A stretch of 64,000 nucleotides of DNA, taken from positions 637,912-701,911 of the forward strand of contig ML133451.1 of assembly GCA_003864495.1 (NCBI GenBank), read 5' to 3'. A program made the position numbers and the translations under genes. How positions within the stretch are numbered: the first letter of the stretch is position 1; each line of letters begins with the position of its first letter. The stretch is from Nemopilema nomurai (taxonomy: Eukaryota > Cnidaria > Scyphozoa > Rhizostomeae > Rhizostomatidae). Under the pieces are notes generated by a model that was not told the origin of the DNA, searched no databases, and saw only the letters and a list, made by a program, of their open reading frames with translations. Below are positions 12,160 through 23,901 of the stretch, one piece after another.

Positions 12160-13060
12160 AGCCCAATCTCCCCGGTCTAGTGACGTCGCCAAATATAAAT
12201 TTCTAGGTACCATTTGATATTCTTTGAAAAGGCGACTGGAACAAACGAAAAGTAGCTACGAATAACGTCTCGTCTCGTTAGTTTTGGTTCATAAGATTGA
12301 TGATTCCGTCGAAAAACAAGTTGGAAACTTTTTCTACCAAAACATAATTTGATTTTTCCTCTCTCGCTTTTACTTTGTGACGCTATTGTGATCGAAATCA
12401 GGGTTTGAATGTATTTCGTGGGTTTCAAACCAAATCATTGCTATAAAGAAGCCAAATTAAGCCAAAAGGTAAACGAACCGAGAACACAAATGAAAACGAA
12501 GAAATTCTAAAAATGAGGCTAGCAGTGCACTTTCGAGAGAGAATATCAATCAAGAGATGGAAAGTGGATAACAATGTATTCATAATGATTTGCAGTCTAG
12601 TTAAAACACAGTTGACTTAGAATAGGGTAAAAATTTTCATCTTTTTCTATTAGCAGCTTGTTGAGACGTGGAATCTACCAGAAACTTGAAACAAGAAGCT
12701 AGATAAGATATTTATCAAAGAACTAATTGAAGTGACGCTCATCAAATTTGAATTGCCAATTAAAGACCTTTTCTTATGTGCCAATCATTCAAACGGTGTT
12801 TGTACATTTTTCTTGTCAAAGTGTTTTCTTTCATTTCCCGCAATATTTGGCTTTACACCCAACAGTGGCCTTACCACCGTTTTCCGGCCCCTCCACGTTT
12901 TCGCCTCCCTGCAAACTTTTCTTTGTAGGCTCTTCTAACAAAGCTTGTATCATCTCTTCTACTTACATGTCCAAATCCCTTCAACTTTCTCTATTTCACC
13001 ATGTTCAGGGTATCATCCTTTGCACCTAGGACTTGCAGATACCAACGTACAACGTACACC
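12160..13060. other. Spacer, no gene recognised
   Basis: AT-rich DNA between the unidentified minus ORF and the LINE remnant. The string tagcagcttgttgagac occurs twice (about 11412-11428 and 12652-12667), a short dispersed repeat. Equivalents: 27741-28640 and 43314-43770. Confidence 0.4.
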
Positions 13061-13104
13061 CTTTAGACGTGCTTTACAACCACGTTGAGAATACAGTCAT
13101 TTGC

Positions 13105-13570
13105 AAACACTGATCGTCTTTTCGCGTCTCCTAATCTAAGCGTCCTGGTCTCTGAAGCGTACATAGCACAATCAGAGCATTCCGAGTCTCCATTTGATTT
13201 GGTTTCATATGTCTTTTCTAGACCAGATGTTTTGTCTGGGTCTGCCAAATGCACTACTAGCAAGAGCTATTCTCCGTTTTAAGTCATCAACACATACAAT
13301 AAACCGACGACTGAGTGTGTTTTCGATGGTCACAACACCCATAGTATTGTCATACAATAGTTGAATGGTATTCACATACGTTGGGTTCACTCTTATCGCT
13401 AAAAGCATTTTCCAAAATGCATTTCTCCAGACTGGGAGTCAAATACCGATTTGAAATCTATGAAACTGAAATGCGCCGGGATAGTCCTTTCTTGGGCCTC
13501 CTTTAAAGCTTGTCGGACAGCAAATATTTTCTTACCGTTCCTCGCCCTGGACAGAAACCATACTGACCTC
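13105..13570 (-). mobile_element. Non-LTR retrotransposon reverse-transcriptase remnant (copy A)
   Basis: In shifting minus-strand frames: GFCPGRGTVRK (about 13530-13565; the family motif is GFRPGRGT), IPAHFSFIDFKSVF (RT motif A), then LKRRIALASSAFGRPRQNIWSRKDI in part (about 13205-13290) and CAMYASETRTLRLGDAKR (about 13115-13190; family YGSETWTL). These occur in the normal order of a LINE RT, but the YADD region is missing and frames are broken. Confidence 0.75.
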
Positions 13571-13766
13571 TATTTTATTTAACCCTTTCCTTTATTCTAT
13601 CCTGCAGACCCTTTAGAAAACTACTGCAAAGCATCAATAAAATGGCTAAAGCCAGGTATTGCACAACCGAAGAAAGTCCACAATCTTTCCAGCTTTGATT
13701 ACCTCCGTACTTATTTCGGGCTTCTCGCATTGCTTTTGTTAATTGCCGATTCAATTTTTGGAGTAA

Positions 13767-14192
13767 TCATAAAATGTATTCATCCAGATCAATGTGAATT
13801 GCATTGAGCAATCGCGTCATTATTAAAGAAATTCTCGTCATATTGAGTGATGTGTTCTTCAATAACTTTGTCATTTTAGCCAACTTAGCATGTTTTGTGC
13901 CATTTCTATCTTTTACCACAGATAATTGGTTGCTTGGCTCTCCTTCGAGTTCCTTATCTGTTTTGAGTAACATATGTCTATCCCCTTTCTTACCGCAATC
14001 CTTCAAAGAGTCTCGACTTTTTTCCGGAGTGCTTGCTCTTGCTCGTTTTAAAGTTCCTCGTTCAATGCTGAGTAAAGGGCTCGGCTTTCTGCATAAATAG
14101 GGTGTTCCGACATCTTTTCTCTGCCTCTTTTCTTTTACAACACATGCCTGCTCCCCCTCGAGACATGCATTCTCATTTTTCCTGTTCCCCAT
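13767..14192 (-). CDS. Unidentified lysine-rich ORF across the A/B period join
   Basis: An open frame of 141 codons: a basic, polar protein with KEKRQRKDVGTPYL, LKRARASTPEKSRDSLKDCG and SNQLSVVKDRNGTKHAK. It lies just upstream, on the same strand, of the LINE RT remnant, so it may be another part of that LINE rather than a host gene. The window starts inside a further copy of it (1-160). Confidence 0.3.
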   Translation of the reverse strand: MGNRKNENACLEGEQACVVKEKRQRKDVGTPYLCRKPSPLLSIERGTLKRARASTPEKSRDSLKDCGKKGDRHMLLKTDKELEGEPSNQLSVVKDRNGTKHAKLAKMTKLLKNTSLNMTRISLIMTRLLNAIHIDLDEYIL

Positions 14193-14649
14193 GCCAAACG
14201 CTGTTTTGGAACATTTTTTTGTATTAGTTTCTTCAAATTTCTAATAGAAGCAGTCAACTATACTTGTTCTTGCGACGCAAAGTTTTCGGGAGATTCCTCA
14301 CTCAAATTGATCCAAATTGACCAAGTATATCAATGTTTATGCATGACACTTCTAGCAGATGTTCTGAGGCTTGCCTTCATCAGTTTATGATTTAACGTTC
14401 CATTAACGTTCAAATATTTTTATGGTTTCTAGTTCTTTTGAGTAGAGTGCAGAATTGCCAAAGACATTGATTTTAGGTCTCATATTTCCCGTCCAACAAT
14501 AGAAACGAAATGAACAAAAAGGAAAGTCAATAAAATATCGATTAACCTTTGTAATATAATGCTATCGCAAGCTTTTATACCCAAAAGCCTTTGTGAAACA
14601 ATTTACATGTCAGGAATCAATGTTCAAATTAGTTCTCTCCTGCCTGCAG

Positions 14650-14874
14650 CTAATGAACTCCACCTGCCCGGGTAGAAATCACACTCTTTCTATCTCCTAG
14701 ACCGATCGCCTGCCAAGGCTGTCGAGTACCGTCCACCTGGAGCATCTGGTTTGAGGACAGAGACCAGCCTTTGCCCAAATCACCGCTCGCAGAACACTTA
14801 TAGTTTATTATTAAATTAAGTTGCAATGCCACAATTGTCAGAACACTAACAACAATTCTTCGACTTGCATGCAT
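14650..14874 (-). CDS. Small putative secreted protein, 74 aa (array copy B)
   Basis: Same 74-residue frame as 602-826, without an amino-acid change. Same caveats. Confidence 0.25.
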   Translation of the reverse strand: MHASRRIVVSVLTIVALQLNLIINYKCSASGDLGKGWSLSSNQMLQVDGTRQPWQAIGLGDRKSVISTRAGGVH

Positions 14875-16000
14875 CCATCTCCCTCTAAGGGTATAATGCC
14901 GTACATAAAAAGAGATAATTCAGCTTCAATCACTGATAACTAGATATTTTAGAGTAGATAATGAGATTGTGCAATCAGGAAAAAGTTTGGTACAAATGAA
15001 AGCCGTAAACGAAAAAAGACGTCTCACAAAGAGTGGTAGTTCCTCTTGAAGTATCTGAAACCTTTATCATCTAAAAATACAGATGATGATCTACAGTTTA
15101 TGGAAAAAGGTGCAAAGGCTATGAAGCCATAGATATAACTAGAAAATGAATTAGGGATTACTTTTTGCATCTTCTGTTTCTCATAATTGACTGGATCACT
15201 ATCTCTCCCACCTATCTTCATCATTCAAATGTTGAACAGTTCTTTAGTGTGTATTACAAAGTTTAATTTTCAATTCCTTTTCCAGATTGCAGCAATAACA
15301 TATTCGTTGCAATTATATCTCTCTTTCTTTTGCTTGATTCATCGTTGTGTCTTTAATTTTCATTTCTAAAACATTTATCGGCCTTACTCTCTGCATTTGG
15401 TTGGGATAAGGTCAAATCGTACCTTGACCACGATTATGTGATAGTAATGCTAGAAGTGACACAACAAGAGTCCAATTCCTTTTACGAAGTTATAACTATC
15501 AAAATCATATGAAATTCAGAAAGATATATCTTAACACGGGTCTCCTAAAAAGACAAAGGTGACAACAGAACTCAAATATCACATTTGTAATTATGGACAC
15601 CTCTAATTGCAATCAGACATTTAGGCCCTTTGATAATCACTGCAAACTAGTTTTGCCAGTGCTGTGACCCTTATTTTGACCGTATAGAATGCAGATAAAA
15701 ATTTAGAAAATCTCGCAATAACGAAAATACGCTACTGTTTTTTAAGCCTCCTTTTGAAGAATTTGCATAATGGCAGTGCATGATGCTCGGGGTCTCCTTG
15801 GAAACATGGCGGCGGAATTACGTCAAATGAATCCGTGCTTTAAATATCGAAAAAAACCGTTACGACCTTTGTTGTGATCTTCTCAACTCGTTTGCTTCAC
15901 GCAAATTTTACTTGAGACGAAAGCTTGCAAAATATTTTGAAAACAGAGTTTTTTGTGATTTTAATCAAAGATTATCCACTCTTGAATTATAATCTTTGAA

Positions 16001-19000
16001 ATGGAGTTGATGTGGAAACTTGATTTTTCGAATGGGGAGCTCGATGTAACGGTGAGTAGTAGCGATCTTTCGAATCCTTGATGTGAAGATGTAATTATGG
16101 AAAGGTTTTGAAGCTTTTAGGACTATTAGATTTGTGATATGCTGACATAAATTTGTATTAATTTCAGGCATTATAACGACAGTCACATAGATGATGGCAT
16201 TAATTCCCAATTCTATGATGTTTACTTCCCTGAGAGGCTGCACTGTTATTTTGAGTTCTTGTTCTTGTTAGATACCTCATAAGTAGAAATGCCACCATTT
16301 CCAGAGACTATATTCTTGCAAACTCAACCTAGGCATTGAAATATTATCTATCATATACATAAAACAAAGCGCTTGGTGTATCATTGCGTACGAGTTAGAT
16401 CGGAGGTTCAGTTGGGACGCAGATTTGACCAGCAGGGCTACCATTTTGATGTTAAGTATTGCTCCATGGTAACGTATCTCTTGGAACGACAGCCAAGGTT
16501 TAGTCTCGTTTGAGCATCGTATCTAATGTAAGCGAGTCAGAAATAAATACAATAAAAAGTCGACTTCGACACGAACAATTATCAGTACAATGTACAAAGT
16601 ACAACTTTTCATCAGTTCTAATTTATGGGAGGTCAAATGAAAGCAATCCTTATTCGTTTCCGAATTACTTGAGTCGATTCTTTTTTATCACAATCTTCAA
16701 TCTTTGATGTGAAATGTGTAATCTTGTTTAACAGAATCTCCATGATCCCGAGGTGCAAAGAGAGGCCTTGCTAGCGAAGTTTGAAATACTGGTTAGCAAT
16801 TTGGGTGAGATCATAATTCCTTTCGTAATTGGCATCTCCTCAATAGCAATAATTTCAACAAATTATAGAAACAATCTGTGGGTAATGGCAACAAGGAAAA
16901 CTGTTACTCATTTTTGCTGCCTATTCATTGACAAGCAACTATGTTCTTCTGAATGACTAATGATTATTTGCAGACCATCTCCTGAAAATTGCCACGGAGC
17001 TGACTGATATAGAGGACTCAAGCCAAGAGACTATTTTGAAGCTTTCAAATTCTTCCTACAGATACTCTATGTTTAAAAAGGTAAGATATAGCGATAGTGC
17101 TTTGAGTAAAGTGATTTGATTAACCACCTTGCAAACACGACGTTAAGCAGAGAACACAGAAAAGTGCTGATCGAAAAGGAGAGGAAAGTGGTAGAGGCAG
17201 GATCACCCGCATGTTGAAGATAGTGAACAACCGAGAGAACTTAGCAACTTTACTGAAGGTAGTTGGGGCCCAGGGTAATGGGGCAAATACCCCCATTGTG
17301 CAGGTGTTCCTCTGCAGGAGCACCTTAACCTAGTGTCTTAGAGGTAGCGTCAAAAAACTAAAACATTCGTCTTTAGAATTTTTCTTCTTTGATCAACATG
17401 AATGCTAATGTTATCCTTAATACTCTACCTAAAGCACACCTTTCACAAGATTGACTACACTGCACTGCGCCATCTCTTTATTTGGAATGTTTGTTTTTAG
17501 TTAAAAGGCTGTGCGAATGCTTGCACCAAAGATCTTCTAAACGTCTATGCCTTGGTAAGAAATTGTCATTCGATATTAAAACAACAGTTCAGCAAACGAA
17601 AACAAATTTGAGAAATTGCAATCTATGAAAAATGCCTTGTCGCTAAAGTGTCGTCTTTGATGGTGTTGTATGATGCCATGGTTACACTCACGTTAAGCAA
17701 GCATCAAAGTATAACATTGGCAATTTGTTTATCCTAGAATTCTGATCCCCTTGACCCTATTCTCATCTTCCCAAAATCGGTTCTCAACTCATACACTTTA
17801 CTATATTACCATCTGTGTTATCTTGCAAGACGAAATATCACTCCATCTTTTGCTGTTGTGGCCTATATTGCTTTAAATTAGTGGCAAATTTCAAAGATCA
17901 CTTTTGGAAATAGTTCCCAAAATGTTGTTCCGTATTTCAGATTGATGACTATATTGCATCTACTGCGGTGGAAGACATCGGAAAGATGGTGCGGGAGATT
18001 GTTCGATCGTTGGATCACATTCTATTCTCCATCGAAACTGTAGACAAGGTATGTTTAAAATCAATCTTGATGGAGAATTAATCGTTTAAATTTCGACTGC
18101 CGGCGACCCACCGGCGTTACATCGCCGTCATAGCAAAAAGTTGAATATTGTTCAACTTTTTCTTTTATTTCAGCACCGGCGACTTGGAGAAATTATTTGG
18201 AAACGTGACTGCGGTGGATCGTTGTGTTAAGTTGTTAAGTTCCGCAAGTATGTCGCCGGTGGGTCGCCGTCACTTAGAAGTTATATGGAGACCAGGCTTT
18301 ATTAACCTTTCCTTGCCTTTTAATGTAAGGGCTTTTGAAGGTATCCATTTCCAATTTGACCCACAGGATCGAACGATTCGCACGCCCATCAGCATGGAAG
18401 TGAGACTCTTGCTCGACTTGTCGCAAGTGGATGCAAAGAAGATTTCGATGTTCTTCGAAACGCGTACAGGGGAGCTTGCATACAATCTCAAGCTTTGCGA
18501 CCTGGCTTCGAAAGAAGAGATTGATGTCACAATGTCGTATGGCTCTGGTATGTTCGATATTGGTCCACTCAAGTTTGATCACGTGCTGTCAGTTGATCAA
18601 TCTGTTCGCCGCGATGAGGAGGTTCCTTATTTGGAAGCCGGTATCAAAGGGAGAAAACGGAAGAGGGGAGAGGAGGCCCCGTCAATCGAAGAAACTACGG
18701 AAGTGGCTGGAAATCAACTGAGAAAAAAGTTGAAACCAAACTCTTCAGGTGAATGGGAGGCCCAAAGTAGTAGCCGAATCACCACAAACTTCAACTCTGA
18801 ATATTGCAGCAATATGCTGTCAAGTGTTTATAGATATCCAACAAAAAGTGATATGTATTACAATCGTATCGCTATAAAGCATCATAGCAAAGAGTTAAAC
18901 CTCTTAGAAGCAAGTATTGCTGCAAAGATGCATTTTCACGGTCCAGGTGGCCAGGTAATGGAGAATGCAGGTAGTACTAGCACCAAGAGAACATCTAAGC

Positions 19001-19458
19001 GAGATGTCTTTGGTGCAGCCCAACAACCTGACTTCATTGAGAGTAAGAGACTGGCCTCAAGGAATCTTGGTGGACCAGGATCACCTGAGCCCAAATCTGA
19101 CTCCATCTCTGAAAGCAGTGCGAGACTAAGAGAATCTTTGAAAATGATCCTCATTAAGACTAATGATGGAAGTTGGGCTGTAAAGAATGGGCCTGAATTG
19201 AATGAACAGGTAGCACATGCCCAAAATGGCGGGAGTGTGATTACTTATCATGCAATCGAAAGTCAACAGACAGGAATGCGGGAAATTAAACGCCTCGGAG
19301 TCTTAAAGAGAGTTAAGCTAGCGTGGGGCAGGGACAAATCAAATAGGAAACAGGCTAAAGCCCCCTCAAAAAGTTCGAGATTCATGCAAATAAGAAAAAG
19401 GGTCTCTAATCTTTTTGAGATGAAGGCTCGTTTGTTTAGCAGGAATAAGAGACCCTAA
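16001..19458 (+). CDS. Gene A, copy B: intact seven-exon gene, protein of unknown family
   Basis: Exons 16001-16051, 16735-16804, 16974-17080, 17151-17258, 17501-17554, 17941-18048 and 18174-19458. Exons 1-6 join in frame to 166 residues starting MELMWKLDF, rich in predicted helix with a basic loop around exon 4. Exon 7 is open to 19458. If its first base follows the strong acceptor at 18173, the frame closes after 18 codons (184 aa). An AG 16 bases further on (exon from 18190) gives 588 aa. In the longer form there are basic NLS-type clusters at about 320-326 (GRKRKRG) and 344-348 (RKKLK), a Ser/Glu-rich middle and a strongly basic last 70 residues. I recognise no domain. A nuclear, nucleic-acid-associated role is inference from composition only. 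The spliced structure is well supported; function is unknown. Confidence 0.65.
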
Positions 19459-21101
19459 AAAATCAAAGGTTTTAGAAGCCAGATGTTCATACGAAAACAC
19501 TCACATTGCTCGTATGAAAATGTGAGTACCAAGTCCCTATCTCCATCATCAATTCACTGTGAGTAAATGTATGCAGATTGGTTTGTTTAGTGAAATGACA
19601 TTCTAAATGTAGGAGTAATGAGGACATTTAATGGACGCTGGATTGTTAAATTTTGAAAATGTATACATTTAGATACAAATCTTGTTTTTTGTACAAATCT
19701 TAAATAATCGTTTATATGCGAATCCAATATCGAATTATGAATGTAGTATGGTAAGCTGTTATGTTGTTCATGATGATGATGACAATGTATTCGTGACTTT
19801 CAATGTCTTCAACGCTTTTTATGTTGTTAAGCTGCAAGTAACTTTTGCCTGACAAAATGCCACCAATTGGAAATCGAGTTTTGAATCTTTAAGTTTACGA
19901 TTGAATGGTTTTGACCACAATTTAAACGTGCTTTGACATGAAATACAGGAGAGAACTATGAAATATGGTAGAAAATTAGGAAGTATTATTGAAATATCGA
20001 GTACAGTTCTCTCGATTCCAAACACCTGTTTCAGCATTGACCTTTAGAAAGTGTAACTTCACTTGTTGCTATAGGTACTTTGTTTTTATAAATGATGGTG
20101 TGATTATTGTAATCGCGTTATGGAACAGATTGTCGGGCTCTTCATGGATGTTATCGAATCCTGTCACCTAGAGTTATATGTGTGACATTGTTTTTCACTC
20201 GAAACACCACAATGAGAAATGGTATGCTGGACGCATGAGATATGCTCAGAAAAAACAATCTTAAGGCAGGGGTGGATGCAGCGAAAATATAATAAAGGGG
20301 GCAGTTGACAGGACGCTGAAAATTGATCAGAAGTTTGTTATGAGTGTACGCTTTATATAAATATTTTCCACTTTAGCTCCTCGTAAAAAGGTCATCTATT
20401 CATGTTCTTTGAAAATTATTGCATATCAGTTGCACAAAAGCAGAACTATATAGTCTGAATATATCTTAAGGCATCTATTTCAAGAGTTGGCGTCACAAAA
20501 TTAAACATCGGGAATTAAAAATCAAGTTTAGTGACACTGGAGTACGTACCATGGTCGGGTCCGACAGAAAATAAATTTTTGAATTGGGCCTTCTAGAGTG
20601 GCTAAAATGTAACTCCAGAATAAAATTTAGCAAAATAAATGGTGATGGGGGGGGGAGGGGGCGCTCTTACCTTGATCCACTACAGCTTTGAGGTGATCTA
20701 CTTCTTCTGCCTTTTCAAAACTTTGATGTATAGAATTGGTGCATGCGGAGTTTATATGGAGTGCCCGATAAGTCACTTAAAAAGCTACGTTTCAAGCATA
20801 TTGGCATAAAAACTAATCAATAAAATATCTTCTTCGAAAATTTGTTGGGAAGAACCTGACATCGGTGTCAACTTACTGCTTTACTAAACTTGAACGTTGG
20901 CCTGTATTTCGTAAAAATTCAACAGTTCAGACAAAACATTTTCCCTTCGAGTTAATTGTTGGTCGGTGTTACTCGATGCAACTAACACTTCACTTCATTT
21001 TCATTTAAAAATTCAACTTCATGCAAACATTCTTTAGACTAACAAAACATAATACAATATGGCAGAAACAGAATGTGAAATAATAGAATAATACAGAAGT
21101 G

Positions 21102-21188
21102 CCTCTCCTCTTGTTTGGAATAGACTCTCATACAGCAGTGGATTCTTTTGAAACTTTTAAGAGTAGACTGAAAACGCATCTTTTTTAA
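21102..21188 (+). mobile_element. LINE ORF2 C-terminal remnant (copy B)
   Basis: Same fragment as 7048-7134, ending in LKTHLF and a stop. Confidence 0.55.
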
Positions 21189-21741
21189 GAATATTTTATT
21201 GAGATTATATTATGAATGAAACCATCTTTTATTATTGTAAAGAAACATATGGGTTTCAAGAGAACAATTCAAACACAGGGCTCGTCAAAAAGTATCAAAA
21301 CCATAGCATTAAAACTTGAAAAAGGACCCAAAGTTACTTACGGGTAGTCATGCTTCGTCAGACGAAATACGATACGTCTCCCGTTTTTTACGTAGCAAAC
21401 GTTTTAAGAAGAGATATACTATCACTTCCTGTGAGACACTTGACCATGGTCTTTCTATTTCTAAAACATTTTGGGGTTGTGTTAAGCGCTTTCTACAAAA
21501 GGAAACTTGTCCCTTCTTCCATCGTTCTCACTAGGGCGCTGCAAACAATACTTTATAGACGAAACCATCTTTGATTCGTTCCTTCAGTAATCCTACTCAT
21601 TCTTTTCATTCAGATCTTCCTCCTCCAAAAATCTGGATCGTCGAAAATCTTGATAATCAAGTTTCTGTATATATCCGCCGTTGGCTCGATCTACCAATAA
21701 GTGCTACCTTAAGTGGCATTTTACTGTCAAAAAACCAATTT

Positions 21742-22888
21742 ACCGATCCCTCTTTTCGCGGTTACCGCAATGCATTCTGGTATGAGTGGTATCAGTGCCT
21801 ACTGTCGATCGATAAACAAAACGGACTTGAATGGGAACTCTTGCACAGGTCTGAGGCCTATTTCTGTTCAAGAAGAAAGTAGCATCGAAGTAGATATGAG
21901 TGAAGCACTGCCACAAGTGATTGGTGTAAGGCCCGATCAAATTATTGGGGTATTGAATTGAAGAACCTGCGAAATTTCACGGAAAAGCATTTGAACGATA
22001 AACTTATCAAAGTCAATCCAAGTAATCCATATTCTTGAAATATGACTTGTTGATATCTGGGTTCTGTAGGCAATATCTTTTTGAAGAAGTCCACAACTCA
22101 GAAGCACTAAACAATGAAAAATTCCTCTTCTGCTGTTGTTGACCTTTTAGGACCCCTTTTACATGTATCTTCTTTCAAATTTTCTGCATTGGTATTGGAG
22201 TCATAGTATAATAACTTATGAATGGCTGGTCCAAAGGAATCACACAGAATCCTATAAACTTTGTAGTTTGGAAGACCAGTGTAAAAATGGAACATTTTCT
22301 CATCACTTTTTATAGTCTCAACTGGAATTTGGCTTTGGAGTCTCTCATTCTCTAGCTTTAAATCTTCAATGTCTTGTTTAAGATCTGCAACTGTTTTTTC
22401 ATGGTGTTCTTCTAACAATTGCATTTCATTCCTGCAAGACTTTATTTCTTCGTCTGCATTCAATTCCAGACAAGTCATATTAACTCCAGGTGGGATGTTT
22501 TTATTGGTTTTACTGGCTTTGAAAATTCTGTTTGAATCACGATTTCTTGACTTCAGTGTAGTTCTTGGTTTTGGTATTGTAGGCCTCGTAGCCTTGGGTA
22601 CAATGAGGGGCAAATTGTTCACCCATCGCTTGTGGCAGTTCTCTGTTTATTACTATCTTGCCGCTACTTTCTTCTTGAACAGAAATAGGCCTCAGACCCG
22701 TGGAAGAGTTTTGACAAAAACTAGAGTCTGGTTGCCTTTGCATTAAGCCGCCAGAATCTAGAATATCGTTGCGTTGACCTTCAAGGGAAGCCATCCCATT
22801 CAATTCCGTTTTGTTTATCAATCGACAGTAGGCGCTGATACCACTCATACCAGAATGCATTGCGGTAACTGCGAAAAGTGGGATCGGT
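21742..22888. mobile_element. Non-autonomous DDE (HTH_Tnp_4/DDE_Tnp_4-type) transposon with ~100 bp inverted repeats, copy B
   Basis: Ends are ACCGATCCC at 21742 and GGGATCGGT at 22888. The first ~100 bp of each end are near-perfect inverted copies, both containing CCGCAATGCATTCTGG. Interior: a minus-strand transposase N-terminus without the catalytic domain. I could not see a clean target duplication; LINE sequence has also been lost at the insertion point. Length 1147 bp against 1166 bp in copy C, because of a 19-bp deletion near 21945. Confidence 0.75.
22009..22860 (-). pseudogene. Transposase remnant: coiled coil + HTH, catalytic domain missing (copy B)
   Basis: Reading down the minus strand: an N-terminal frame beginning MHSGMSGISAYC (22860-22537) and an overlapping frame MNNLPLIVPKA...EEEFFIV (22622-22107). 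The second has a leucine/glutamate coiled coil around LKQDIEDLKLENERLQSQ, then FHFYTGLPNYKVYRILCD and RGPKRSTTAEEEFF. A one-base loss then shifts the frame to LLSCGLLQKDIAYRTQIS and HISRIWITWIDF, ending at 22009. The last blocks match the helix-turn-helix (HTH_Tnp_4) that precedes the DDE_Tnp_4 nuclease in ISL2EU/Harbinger-like transposases of fish and cnidarians. The nuclease itself is absent, so the copy is dead. Confidence 0.65.
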
Positions 22889-23730
22889 GAGTTCGTTATT
22901 AACTTGATTCTTGGATGTTAATTCTAACTGCAAGAGAGAGAAATACTCGCATCTCGTTCATAGCCTAAGCTCAGCTTATTCTTCTATCATGGTTGTTAAT
23001 CTTTCTATCAGTTCCCTAGGTATCTTTGGTCTCTCCTGCTCCTCTTTCATCGACATGTACAATGCTCTAGATATCAGCGAAAATCATCTCCGCTTCATGA
23101 TCTCCAAACTATCCAACTGAACTATCCGTACTACCCATTACATTTTCTGCCGCAGAAAAATTCTTGGAATAATCCTGAATATCTTCAATTCTAACGATCT
23201 CTACTACTGACAACTTCTAAAGTAAACAATGACAAACACACTTTTTCCTTTTTTTGTTAATTTCTTTTGCTTGTGCTTGTAATAGTCTTTTTCTCTCTAA
23301 ACCCAGGCTAGCCAATTGCAAATTACCTTTGTAATAGTTAAATTTGTAATTGTAGTTTTAATGGAATTGAAAATTTAGAGTTACTATTATTATTATTATT
23401 ATTATTAAAGAATGTGATGAAATGGTGTTCAATATCGTGTATAGTTGAAAAATGTTATACCTAATATCTGATATTAATATCTGATAACAAAAGTTATTGG
23501 GTCAATAGTTATTATTAGTAAACGGACTTTCTCTGGGAATACGGTAACACAAAAGTCTTTTAGCAAATTTTTTGATCAGCATCTTGGTAAAGTAGTAATT
23601 TATTATTATTATTAACACGCACACGCACAACACACACACATGATAGTTATAATCCAACTCACGCTAGTTTTTTCGAGAGTCACGTAAGGTAAAATTGTAT
23701 AGCGAGCCTCCACAGCGTTCTCCATTGGCA

Positions 23731-23792
23731 TACGTCACAATTTTTAATAACAATCTGACGTAACAATCGGAGACTGGGTTGTATGCTATAAA
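23731..23792 (+). promoter_or_regulatory. Gene B core promoter: two CRE-like sites and TATA box (copy B)
   Basis: TACGTCA at 23731-23737, TGACGTAA at 23756-23763 and TATAAA at 23787-23792; start codon at 23902. Confidence 0.55.
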
Positions 23793-23901
23793 TGCGACGC
23801 TCAGAAGCCTACCACCGCTCTTTTATTGAGTTCAAGCAGCTGTTCAGAGTTAGCTAACACTCTACTGGTTGAAATCAAGATATTTCTATCACACTGTCAT
23901 T

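Larger units (their letters stand above)
1..14048. repeat. Tandem segmental duplication, copy A (5' truncated by window)
   Basis: Position 1 matches 14049 and 29580, and the three segments stay collinear and nearly identical through exons, introns and spacers, differing by scattered substitutions and short indels. Copy A is 14048 bp per period; copy B is 15531 bp. The difference is mostly a 1.5 kb block (21291-22800 in B) that A lacks. Contents in order: small minus ORF, gene A, LINE and transposon scraps, gene B, minus-strand ORFs, LINE reverse-transcriptase remnant. Confidence 0.95.
21316..23406 (+). mobile_element. Internally deleted LINE interrupted by a DNA transposon (copy B)
   Basis: Fragments of one retroelement in order: SKTFWGCVKRFLQKE (about 21466-21510), PPPKIWIVENLDNQVSVYIRRW and LPISATLSGILL (about 21617-21730), then, after a nested element at 21742-22888, VNLSISSLGIFG (about 22990-23030), TIRTTHYIFCRR and a (TTA)n tail at about 23383-23406. 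Much of the coding region between the blocks is gone, so it cannot move. Family assignment (CR1/L2-like non-LTR) is from memory of similar cnidarian ORFs. Confidence 0.6.

Noticed and set aside
18148..18189. ORF start MFNFFFYFS as the beginning of the gene A long frame
   Set aside because: It lies in the pyrimidine tract of intron 6 and reads across the acceptor; it is intron sequence, not a start codon.
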